Assembly: GCA_902494195.1 (NCBI GenBank)
Contig: CABUSH010000038.1
Span: forward strand, 1 to 12,597
DNA from: an uncultured Collinsella sp.
Lineage (GTDB): Bacteria > Actinomycetota > Coriobacteriia > Coriobacteriales > Coriobacteriaceae
Length of the DNA: 12,597 nucleotides
Direction: 5' to 3'
A program made the translations under genes and the position numbers. Below the pieces are notes generated by a model. The model had not been told where the DNA came from and did no database searches. It worked only from the letters and a program-made list of their open reading frames with translations. Shown here piece after piece: positions 1-6,212 of the stretch (the first letter of the stretch is position 1; every line of letters starts with the position of its first letter).

Positions 1-823
1 GAGCGGCCTCGGAAGTCGTAGCATCCTGGACGGGTGCATCGGCAGCGGTTGCAGACTCGGCGGTCGCCGCAGCATCCCGAGCGGCTGCAGCTGCGGCTGC
101 GGCCTTCTCTGCCTCGACGAAGGCCTTGGGCTTGCGACCGCGACGGTGCGGGCGCAAAGCCGGATCGACAACGGGAACTTCGCTGGCCTCGACAGGCGCA
201 GCGGACTCAGCAGGCGATGCGCCCTCCCCTGCCGCGGAACGAACCGAAGCCTCGGTGAGCTCGAGGGTTACCTGATCGGCAACCTGCTCGGCCTTAGCAG
301 CCGTGCGACGGCGTGTGCGCGGTGCCGGCTTCTCGGTCGGCTGGTCGGCGGCAGGGGTCTCGGTGGCGGCAGGCGTCTCGGGCACAGACGGAGCTGCAAG
401 CTCGGTCAGAGCCGCGGCCTCGCGCTCGGCAGCACGACGGCGGGCGCGCACCACCTGAGCCTCGCTAATCTGCGCCAACGCACGTGCCTGCGCGACCTCA
501 TCGGAAATCGGCGCCGAGGAGTCAGCTGCAACGGTGCGCTTGACGCGCGTCATGCGCGTGGTACGGCGCTTGGGCTTGGTGACCTCCTCGCCGTCAGCAG
601 CAGGCTTGGCCGTACGGCGCGTACGCTTGGGCTTTGCCGGAGCAGCCTCCTCACCAGTTGCAGGCACGGCCTTCTCAGCCGTTGCAGGCGTAGGCGTCGA
701 AGCAGCCTTAGGCGTCTCAGGAGCCGAGGCATGCGCGGGCGCCGCGACCTGGTCCGACGCAACCGGTGCAGCGGGAGCGGCTTGCGTCGTCGTTATTTCG
801 TTTTCTTGCTGTTGATCAGACAC
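1..823 (-). CDS. rho: Probable transcription termination factor Rho, disordered N-terminal extension (3' part beyond the window)
   Basis: The frame is open from a GTG at 821-823 to the window edge, 274 codons without a stop. An in-frame TGA nine bases upstream of the GTG fixes the start, because no ATG lies near. The protein begins MSDQQQENEITTTQ and is almost entirely Ala, Pro, Glu, Thr and Val with basic clusters (KPKRTRRT, KPKRRTTR, RARRRAAER, RTRRRT). A basic RRGRKPK patch near residues 226-232 resembles an AT-hook. No globular domain, signal peptide or membrane segment is visible. Many actinobacterial Rho proteins carry a long charged insertion or extension ahead of the RNA-binding and ATPase domains. 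argS lies upstream on the same strand, echoing actinobacterial argS...rho gene order. The Rho core is outside the window, so the name rests on composition and context. An RNase E/G-type protein with a disordered N-terminus is the main alternative. Confidence 0.6.
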   Translation of the reverse strand, partial: MSDQQQENEITTTQAAPAAPVASDQVAAPAHASAPETPKAASTPTPATAEKAVPATGEEAAPAKPKRTRRTAKPAADGEEVTKPKRRTTRMTRVKRTVAADSSAPISDEVAQARALAQISEAQVVRARRRAAEREAAALTELAAPSVPETPAATETPAADQPTEKPAPRTRRRTAAKAEQVADQVTLELTEASVRSAAGEGASPAESAAPVEASEVPVVDPALRPHRRGRKPKAFVEAEKAAAAAAAARDAAATAESATAADAPVQDATTSEAA

Positions 824-966
824 AGTGTTTGCTCAACTTTCTTTTCAAGCCCTGTGATCACATGCTCCCTGCATAAACCTTCAGGGCGGCTAAACAGTCT
901 AGTTCCGTTCAAAACGACGGACATCATTGATCTGTATCGAGATGATTGCGTCATATACGCAGCGTT

Positions 967-994
967 AGTGTAACACAACCGCCGCCACCTGCAA
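967..994 (-). promoter_or_regulatory. Candidate promoter for the rho-like gene
   Basis: Read on the minus strand, TTGCAG (989-994) is followed after 16 bases by TACACT (967-972). A TG dinucleotide one base ahead of the hexamer makes an extended -10 element. The predicted start near 960 would give a leader of about 137 nt before the GTG. The -35 match is weak, so the extended -10 carries the call. Confidence 0.45.
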
Positions 995-1078
995 CTTAGT
1001 CATTGGGAACGCTCTTAAACGACTAGTCAAAAGGGGCACTCTTTGGTTTAACACCCACAAATCTGACTGCCTCCGCCA

Positions 1079-1229
1079 AAACTATGGCGGTTTACTACGA
1101 TGAATCGCTCAACCGCGACCACTCCGAAACTTGTTGAACTAAAACCGCAGGTAGATGCCCTGCACTTTTTTGCGAAAAGCTGGCGTGGTTGGAATTTCTC
1201 ATATTCATCGTAGTGAACCGGCATAGTTT
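1079..1229. repeat. 27-nt inverted repeat pair, hairpin or MITE-like element
   Basis: The arm at 1079-1105 (core ACTACGATGAAT) recurs inverted at 1203-1229 (core ATTCATCGTAGT) with 25 of 27 positions matching and a 97-nt spacer. No target-site duplication is visible just outside the arms and no coding sequence lies between them. The whole could fold as one long hairpin, be a miniature transposable element, or present two opposed protein-binding sites upstream of the rho-like gene. Confidence 0.6.
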
Positions 1230-1273
1230 CGTATTTCCAGCAGTTCCAAATTCGTCAATACGTCGGCGTTTGC

Positions 1274-1303
1274 AAAAAACCCGACCTCCGCATGGAGATC
1301 GGG
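1274..1303 (-). terminator. Rho-independent terminator of argS
   Basis: CCCGACCTCC (1280-1289) pairs with GGAGATCGGG (1294-1303) across a GCAT loop with one mismatch. On the minus strand the stem is followed directly by six T residues (complement of 1274-1279). It lies about 50 bases after the argS stop codon. Confidence 0.85.
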
Positions 1304-1352
1304 CTTATAGGGCTCAGCAAAGCCGAACCTACACGGTTAAATGACCCGCAGC

Positions 1353-3206
1353 TTACATCTGCTCGGGAGCGGAGACACCAACAAGGGTGAGCACCAGGGC
1401 GAGCGTCACGCGGACGGCATCGCAAGCGGCCAGACGGGCACGCGAAAGCTCGGGGTCGACGGGACGGCCCTCGCTCGGCAGCACCTGGCAGGCAGCGTAG
1501 AAGCTGTGGAAGTCGCCGGCAAGCTCCTCGGCAAAGTGCGTCAGACGGAACGGGGCGCGGTCGCGAGCGCAGCTGGCGATGAGGTCGGTGAGCTCGTTGA
1601 GCTTACGCGAAAGGGCAAGCTCGGTCGGGTCGGTCAGCAGCGAGTAATCGACGTTCTCGCCGATGGCCTTCTCGGCGACGGCCTTCATGCCCATCTCGTC
1701 AGCCTGCTCGGCGGTAACGTCGGCGGCACGGCGCAGGATGGAGCACACGCGGGCGTGAGCATACTGCACGTAATAGACCGGGTTGGAGTTGTCGCGCTTC
1801 TTAACGGCCTCAATATCGAAGTCGACCATCTGGTTGGAGCTCTTGGAGATGAGCGTGTAGCGAGCGGCATCGGAGCCGACCTCGTCGACGAGCTCCTGCA
1901 GGGTCACCATGGTGCCCTTGCGCTTGGACATTCGGACGGGCTTGCCGTTACGCAGCAGGTTGACGAGCTGGCCCAGCAGAACCTCAAACTTGCCGGGATA
2001 GCCAAGGGCGTCGCAGACGCAGCGGACGCGCTCGATGTAGCCGTGGTGGTCGGCACCCCAGATGTCGATGACGTGGTCGACGCGCTGGAACTTATCCCAG
2101 TGATAGGCAACGTCGGAGGCGAAGTAGGTGTACTCGCCGTCGGACTTGATCAGGACGCGGTCCTTGTCATCGCCCAGGTCGGTGGAGCGGAACCACAGGG
2201 CGCCGTCCTTGGTGTAGAGGTAGCCCATCTTGTCGAGCTTCTCAAAAGCGCGGTCGACGGCGGAGGTGCCGGCGGTCTCACCCTCGGTGTCCTTCACATA
2301 CAGCGAACGCTCGGAGTACCAACGATCGAAGTCGCAATTGACGGCGTGGCAGAGGTCGCGCATGTTGTCGACCATCTTCACATAGCCGCGCTCGCGGAAG
2401 CTCTCCATACGCTCCTGCGGGTCGGCGTCGACCCACTTATCGCCGTCGGTGCGCCAGAACTCGGCAGCCTCGTCGATGATGTAGTCGCCGCCATAGGAGT
2501 CCTTGCCCAGGGTCTCGGCAAAGTTGTCCTGATACGGATGGGTCTCGGGGTGCTCGTCGTTCTCGTCGGCAACAAAGGCGTCACGGTCGGCGATCAGCAG
2601 CTTGTGAGCCTCGTCGATATCCACGCCCTGCTTGGCGATGATGTCGGCAAGCTGCATATAGCGCGTGCTGATGGAGTTGCCGAAGGTGTTCATCTGAGAG
2701 CCGTGGTCGTTGATGTAGAACTCACGCTGGATGTCGTAACCGGCGTGGTCCATCACACGGCAGAGCGAGTCGCCCAGCGCGGCCCAGCGGCCGTGGCCGA
2801 TGTGCATGGGGCCGACGGGGTTAGCGGAAACGAACTCGACCTGGGTCTTCAGGCCACCACCGACGTTGGACTTAGCGAAGTCCATGCCCTTCTCGCGAGC
2901 CTCGCCAAAGATGGCATTCTTGACGGCAACGGAGAGGTAGAAGTTGATGAAGCCGGGGCCTGCGATCTCGACCTTCTCGATCGCGGGGTCCTCGGGCATA
3001 TGGGCAACGATGGCCTCGGCGATCTTGCGCGGGGCGCAGTGGGCCAGCTTGGCGGACTTCAGGGCCATGGTAGAGGTCCACTCGCCATGAGAAGTGTCAG
3101 CCGGTCGCTCGATAGCGCAATCGTCAAGTTCAAATGCGGAAAGGTCGCCGGCCTCCTGGGCCGCAGCAAGCGCAGCGCGTACCAGCTCTTCAATCTTCTC
3201 GGGCAT
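1353..3206 (-). CDS. argS: Arginine--tRNA ligase (arginyl-tRNA synthetase, class I)
   Basis: This enzyme charges tRNA-Arg with arginine in an ATP-dependent reaction in the cytoplasm. The 617-residue product has the normal family length and order. An N-terminal tRNA-contacting domain (about residues 1-90) ends in AGPGFINFYLS. The catalytic Rossmann fold carries the HIGH signature in GPMHIGHGR (HIGH at 135-138), followed by FYINDHGSQMNTFG, DVAYH near 365 and GADHHGY near 384. The KMSKS-equivalent loop is MSKRKG near 426. A helical DALR-type anticodon-binding domain follows VQYAHARV and ends VSAPEQM, the usual ArgS tail. The frame is open a further 30 codons upstream, but the ATG at 3204-3206 has a near-perfect AAGGAGG seven to eight bases ahead and the family N-terminus starts here. 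It has its own promoter and terminator, so it is probably monocistronic, divergent from carD. Confidence 0.97.
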   Translation of the reverse strand: MPEKIEELVRAALAAAQEAGDLSAFELDDCAIERPADTSHGEWTSTMALKSAKLAHCAPRKIAEAIVAHMPEDPAIEKVEIAGPGFINFYLSVAVKNAIFGEAREKGMDFAKSNVGGGLKTQVEFVSANPVGPMHIGHGRWAALGDSLCRVMDHAGYDIQREFYINDHGSQMNTFGNSISTRYMQLADIIAKQGVDIDEAHKLLIADRDAFVADENDEHPETHPYQDNFAETLGKDSYGGDYIIDEAAEFWRTDGDKWVDADPQERMESFRERGYVKMVDNMRDLCHAVNCDFDRWYSERSLYVKDTEGETAGTSAVDRAFEKLDKMGYLYTKDGALWFRSTDLGDDKDRVLIKSDGEYTYFASDVAYHWDKFQRVDHVIDIWGADHHGYIERVRCVCDALGYPGKFEVLLGQLVNLLRNGKPVRMSKRKGTMVTLQELVDEVGSDAARYTLISKSSNQMVDFDIEAVKKRDNSNPVYYVQYAHARVCSILRRAADVTAEQADEMGMKAVAEKAIGENVDYSLLTDPTELALSRKLNELTDLIASCARDRAPFRLTHFAEELAGDFHSFYAACQVLPSEGRPVDPELSRARLAACDAVRVTLALVLTLVGVSAPEQM

Positions 3207-3210
3207 AGAT

Positions 3211-3217
3211 CCTCCTT
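3211..3217 (-). promoter_or_regulatory. Shine-Dalgarno site that fixes the argS start
   Basis: The minus-strand AAGGAGG sits four bases before the ATG at 3206. It places translation start 30 codons inside the longest open frame, where no comparable site precedes the upstream candidate. Confidence 0.9.
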
Positions 3218-3273
3218 GTGTTAAAGCCCCCGAGCTCTTGGTCACTCGTAGGGCAAAAGCCAGAGTTTGTAGC

Positions 3274-3302
3274 ACTCTATCACAAGCGACGGGCACTGTC
3301 GC
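3274..3302 (-). promoter_or_regulatory. Candidate argS promoter
   Basis: On the minus strand GCGACA (3297-3302) and TAGAGT (3274-3279) are separated by 17 bases, each matching the sigma-70 consensus at four of six positions. The predicted leader is about 60 nt. A 10-bp palindrome, TGCATATGCA (3323-3332), lies 20 bases upstream of the -35 hexamer. Confidence 0.4.
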
Positions 3303-3506
3303 AGGGTAAAGCTAATAGATATTGCATATGCACAAAAATGACTACAGCTTGTATGGAGTCACTCAAAGATGCCGGTCTGCCTGCAGATTATGCAGGCGTT
3401 GAAAATGCATAAAGGTGTGAATGAGCTGCGTCTGTTATCGAATACTCTTACCTATCAGAGTTGTGTGCTTTTCCTGCATAAAGTACGGGTTTGCGCACGT
3501 CAGCGT

Positions 3507-3515
3507 GTTATTCTA
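3507..3515 (+). promoter_or_regulatory. Extended -10 promoter of carD
   Basis: TG-T-TATTCT (3507-3515) is an extended -10 element 33 bases before the carD ATG. No good -35 hexamer lies 16-18 bases upstream; TTGCGC at 3492-3497 is too close. Ribosome binding is provided by GGAGGT, ending three bases before the ATG at 3549. Confidence 0.45.
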
Positions 3516-3548
3516 GACATACGTAAATTCGTATAAGTTGGAGGTAGC

Positions 3549-4034
3549 ATGTTCTCAATCGGTCAACACGTCATTCATCCGGGCCAGGGAGTCTGCACCG
3601 TCGTCGGTTTTAGGGACGACACACCGCAGCCCATGCTGCTACTCGAGACCAAGCAGGGACATGCGCAGACGATCCTCATGTACCCCGTGGCGCAGGCCGA
3701 CCGTTTGCACGCCGCCATCTCGCAGCAAGATGCCGAGCACCTGCTGAGCCACTATGACGAGTTGGAGTGCGACACCTTTACCGAGCGCAACAGCTCGCTT
3801 GAGGAGACACACTTTAAGCAGCAGCTCAAGCTGGGCGCGCCCGAGACGGTCCGCGTGGCAAAGACCATGATGCACCGCATTCGCCAGGCCGAGGAAGCTG
3901 ATAAAAAACCCAGCTCCTACTACATGCGCGTACTCAAGGAGGCCAAGCGCCGCTCCATCGAGGAGTTCGCCGTGGCCTTGGGCGTCACCGAGGAGGACGC
4001 CGAAGCTCGCCTAGCCCAAGCCGCCCTCAACTAA
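3549..4034 (+). CDS. CarD-family transcriptional regulator (CdnL/CarD-like)
   Basis: CarD proteins bind the RNA polymerase beta subunit through an N-terminal Tudor-like domain and stabilise the open promoter complex, particularly at rRNA promoters. The 161-residue length is almost that of mycobacterial CarD. The N-terminus FSIGQHVIHPGQGVCTVVGF (residues 2-21) fits the CarD/TRCF RNA-polymerase-interaction fold, followed by strands LLLETKQ and TILMYPV. Residues from about 60 on form a helical C-terminal domain with basic patches (MHRIRQ, LKEAKRRS). The whole protein contains no tryptophan, whereas characterised CarD/CdnL proteins use a conserved tryptophan to wedge the minor groove at the upstream edge of the -10 element. 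The start is supported by a strong GGAGGT site. The gene stands alone, with its own promoter and a following hairpin terminator. The family call is firm; cellular role is inferred. Confidence 0.88.
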   Translation: MFSIGQHVIHPGQGVCTVVGFRDDTPQPMLLLETKQGHAQTILMYPVAQADRLHAAISQQDAEHLLSHYDELECDTFTERNSSLEETHFKQQLKLGAPETVRVAKTMMHRIRQAEEADKKPSSYYMRVLKEAKRRSIEEFAVALGVTEEDAEARLAQAALN

Positions 4035-4047
4035 CCCATCCGCGCCA

Positions 4048-4088
4048 AAAACCACCACAAAGGGGACAGGCACCTTTGTGGTGGTTTT
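4048..4088 (+). terminator. Hairpin terminator after carD, first copy of a duplicated 41-bp element
   Basis: Sixteen bases at 4048-4063 pair perfectly with 4073-4088 across a 9-nt loop GGACAGGCA. The 3' arm ends GGTGGTTTTC, so the T-run is part of the stem. The same 41 bases occur at 4758-4798 in the same orientation. It begins 13 bases after the carD stop codon, and its outer A/T tracts could make it work in both directions. Confidence 0.8.
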
Positions 4089-4142
4089 CTTGTTCTAGTA
4101 GTATTCATTCTTATCGATACCCACGAGCACAAGGAGTCTCTT

Positions 4143-4742
4143 ATGGCAGAGCCGCTTACCGCCGGAATCACCCGCGACCGTGCGTTCGAACTGCTCAACG
4201 AGCACAACAAAGATCCGTTCCACATCACCCACGGCGAGACGGTCGAGGGCACCATGCGCTACTTTGCGCGCGAGTTCGACCCAGAGAACGAGGAGTTTTG
4301 GGGCATCGTCGGTCTGCTGCACGACCTGGATTGGGAGGAGCATGAGGACGACCCCATGAACCACACCATCTATGCTGCCGAGATTCTTAAGGGCGAAGGT
4401 GCGTCTCCCGAGCTCATTCGCGCCATCCAGACGCACACGTCGGACTTCAATACCTCGCTGCCCAAACCCGAGCTGCAGATGGAAAAGATCCTGTTTGCCT
4501 GCGATGAACTCACCGGCCTGATCGGCGCTGCAGTCATCATGCGCCCGAGCAAGAGCGTTATGGACTTTACGACCAAGTCGCTCAAGAAGAAGTTCCAGGA
4601 CAAGCGCTTTGCCGCCGGCTGCTCGCGCGACGTGATTTCGCAGGGCGCCGAGATGTTGGGCTGGGAGCTCCCCGAGCTCTTTGACCGCACCATCGCGGCC
4701 ATGCAGTCCTTCGCCCCCGACCGCGATACCTTCCAGGCCTAA
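4143..4742 (+). CDS. HD-domain metal-dependent phosphohydrolase-like protein
   Basis: The 199-residue product belongs to the HD superfamily, whose members are usually divalent-metal phosphohydrolases acting on nucleotides or related phosphates. Visible metal ligands are a histidine in the HITHGE segment (His27 or His30), the HD pair in GIVGLLHDLDWE (His60-Asp61) and an aspartate in FACDELTGLI (Asp121). Further histidines at 74 and 98 lie where HDIG-type proteins have helix-borne ligands. No signal peptide, membrane segment, or PAS, GAF or other sensory domain is present, so it is a compact cytosolic single-domain protein. The ATG at 4143 has AAGGAG seven bases upstream. It lies between two identical hairpins, upstream at 4048-4088 and downstream at 4758-4798, and is convergent with proA. 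The substrate cannot be deduced. Confidence 0.85.
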   Translation: MAEPLTAGITRDRAFELLNEHNKDPFHITHGETVEGTMRYFAREFDPENEEFWGIVGLLHDLDWEEHEDDPMNHTIYAAEILKGEGASPELIRAIQTHTSDFNTSLPKPELQMEKILFACDELTGLIGAAVIMRPSKSVMDFTTKSLKKKFQDKRFAAGCSRDVISQGAEMLGWELPELFDRTIAAMQSFAPDRDTFQA

Positions 4743-4757
4743 CCGCCCACGCCACCT

Positions 4758-4798
4758 AAAACCACCACAAAGGGGACAGGCACCTTTGTGGTGGTTTT
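4758..4798 (+). terminator. Hairpin terminator between convergent HD gene and proA, second copy of the 41-bp element
   Basis: It is identical over 41 bases to 4048-4088: a 16-bp perfect stem (4758-4773 with 4783-4798) and the loop GGACAGGCA, here followed by an extra T. It begins 15 bases after the HD-protein stop and ends 15 bases before the proA stop on the other strand. It can therefore serve both converging genes. Confidence 0.8.
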
Positions 4799-4813
4799 TC
4801 GTTTACGAGGGGT

Positions 4814-6100
4814 TTAGGGGCGGACCTGGCCGGTGCCGCGGAGCTTGTATTTGTAGGTGGTGAGGGCCTCGGCGGCAAAGGGGCCGCGGGCGTGGAGTTT
4901 TTGGGTCGAGATGCCGATCTCGGCACCCAGGCCAAACTCGCCGCCGTCGGTGAAGCGAGTGCTGGCGTTGGCGTACACGGCCGAGGCATCGACCGCATCG
5001 AGGAAGCGCTCGCAAGCATCCGTGTCCTCGGCAACGATGGCCTCGGAGTGCATCGTGCCGTAGCGATTGATGTGTGCGATGGCCTCGTCCTCGTTTGTCA
5101 CGACCTTCACGCTCATCTCGAGCGCCAGGTACTCGCGACCCCAGTCCTCCTCAGTCGCGGCGACGTAGTTGTCGCCCTCGGCAAGCCCAGCGTCGGCGCA
5201 TGCGGCGCACGTGGCCTCGTCGCCGTGAATCAGTACGCCGTGGTCGTGCAGCACGGCAACGACTGCGGGCAGGAAGCGATCAGCAACGGCACGGTCGACC
5301 AGCAGCGACTCGGCGGCATTGCACACGCCTACGCGCTGGGTCTTGGCATTGACGATAATGTTGAGCGCCTTATCAAAGTCGGCGGATTCATGCACGTAGA
5401 TGTGGCAGTTGCCCGTGCCCGTCTCGATCACCGGCACAAGCGACTCGCGCACGCAGCGCTGGATCAGGCCTGCACCGCCGCGCGGAATGAGTACGTCGAC
5501 GATACCGCGGAGCTTCATGAGCTCGCCAGTGGCCTCGCGGTCGGTGGACTCGATCATCGACACGGCCTCGCGCGGGAAGCCCTTGGCCTCGAGCGCATCG
5601 GCCAGCAGCTCGGCGATCATGGCACACGAGTGATAGGCCAGCGAGCCGCCGCGTAGAATGCAGGCGTTGCCGGTACGGATGCAGATGCCTGCGGCGTCGG
5701 CCGTCACGTTGGGGCGCGCCTCGTAGACCATGGCGACCAGGCCCAACGGCACGCTCACGCGGGTCAGGTCCACACCGCTCGCAAGCACGCGGTGGTCGAG
5801 CACGCGGCCGACGGGATCGGGCAGCTCGGCGAGCTTCTCCAAACCGGCGGCCATGCCCTCGACGCGCTCAGGCGTCAGCAGCAGACGGTCGAGCAGACCG
5901 GCCGAAGTGCCCGCATCGCGCGCGGCGGACATATCGAGCTCGTTGGCGGCGACGATGGAGTCGACACCGTTGCGCAGTGCTGCGGCCATGGCGCGCACGG
6001 CCTCCTGGCGCTGCTCATCGCTCGCCGTGGCAAGCGAGGCCGACGCTGCCTTGGCGGCAACGGCAAGATCGTGGACATACGTGGCTATATCGACCGACAT
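4814..6100 (-). CDS. proA: Gamma-glutamyl phosphate reductase (glutamate-5-semialdehyde dehydrogenase)
   Basis: ProA performs the second step of proline synthesis: NADPH-dependent reduction of gamma-glutamyl phosphate to glutamate-5-semialdehyde, which cyclises to pyrroline-5-carboxylate. The 428-residue length is normal for bacterial ProA. Family landmarks are VPLGLVAMVYEARPNVTADA near 117-136, the cofactor-contacting IRTGNACILRGG near 141-152, LIPRGGAGLI near 204-213, ETGTGNCHIYV near 226-235 and the nucleophilic cysteine in QRVGVCNAAESLLV (Cys260). The C-terminal GLGAEIGISTQKLHARGP segment is also typical. The ATG at 6100 is preceded by AAAGGG six bases away and AGGAG further up. Its partner proB is on the same strand 1.8 kb upstream, separated by an oppositely oriented peptidase gene, so proA needs its own promoter. 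None is clear in the 112-base divergent gap. Confidence 0.97.
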   Translation of the reverse strand: MSVDIATYVHDLAVAAKAASASLATASDEQRQEAVRAMAAALRNGVDSIVAANELDMSAARDAGTSAGLLDRLLLTPERVEGMAAGLEKLAELPDPVGRVLDHRVLASGVDLTRVSVPLGLVAMVYEARPNVTADAAGICIRTGNACILRGGSLAYHSCAMIAELLADALEAKGFPREAVSMIESTDREATGELMKLRGIVDVLIPRGGAGLIQRCVRESLVPVIETGTGNCHIYVHESADFDKALNIIVNAKTQRVGVCNAAESLLVDRAVADRFLPAVVAVLHDHGVLIHGDEATCAACADAGLAEGDNYVAATEEDWGREYLALEMSVKVVTNEDEAIAHINRYGTMHSEAIVAEDTDACERFLDAVDASAVYANASTRFTDGGEFGLGAEIGISTQKLHARGPFAAEALTTYKYKLRGTGQVRP

Positions 6101-6143
6101 GGGCGGCCCTTTCTCCTAGAAGTTTGCAACCATGGTAGCCGAT

Positions 6144-6174
6144 TTGCGCATGGCCTCGCCCGCGGCGGTAGAAT
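6144..6174 (+). promoter_or_regulatory. Weak candidate promoter for the iminopeptidase-like gene
   Basis: TTGCGC (6144-6149) and TAGAAT (6169-6174) are separated by 19 bases, longer than optimal. It lies within the open frame that extends upstream of 6213, which favours the downstream ATG as the true start. Confidence 0.3.
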
Positions 6175-6212
6175 TGGTCAACCCGAAACACCGCAACGAA
6201 CGGAAGACTCAC

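Larger units (their letters stand above)
824..1352. other. Non-coding stretch between argS and the rho-like gene
   Basis: No convincing gene is present in these 529 bases, which are clearly more AT-rich than the coding DNA. From right to left they hold the argS terminator (1274-1303), a pair of 27-nt inverted repeats (1079-1105 and 1203-1229), a local hairpin CCGCCA/TGGCGG (1073-1090), a short GCAGG/CCTGC hairpin followed by a T-run on the plus strand, the candidate rho promoter (967-994) and a roughly 137-nt leader. The leader has an ATG-initiated minus-strand frame (954 to 793) that overlaps the rho GTG out of frame. It has no obvious ribosome binding site and may be chance. Confidence 0.7.
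3207..3548. other. Divergent intergenic region between argS and carD
   Basis: These 342 bases are AT-rich relative to their neighbours and contain no credible gene. They hold the argS leader and promoter on the minus strand, the carD promoter on the plus strand, a palindrome TGCATATGCA (3323-3332) and a perfect 7-bp dyad GCCTGCA-N5-TGCAGGC (3379-3397). Either symmetric site could be an operator for one or both genes, but no regulator can be named. Confidence 0.6.

Noticed and set aside
146..973. Plus-strand open frame opposite the rho-like gene
   Set aside because: Its Arg/Leu/Ser/Gly-rich product arises from reading the Ala/Pro/Lys/Arg codons backwards. The minus strand has an acceptable start and promoter. 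The Rho core is not visible, so some doubt remains.
1341..3224. Long plus-strand open frame (627 codons) opposite argS
   Set aside because: It mirrors argS exactly. High third-position GC removes stops on the opposite strand. The product is low-complexity Val/Leu/Gly/His-rich with no family motif, while the minus strand has complete ArgS signatures.
6132..6212. Upstream ATG at 6132 for the iminopeptidase-like gene
   Set aside because: It has no Shine-Dalgarno site, and a possible promoter lies downstream of it. The extra residues do not look like a family N-terminus.
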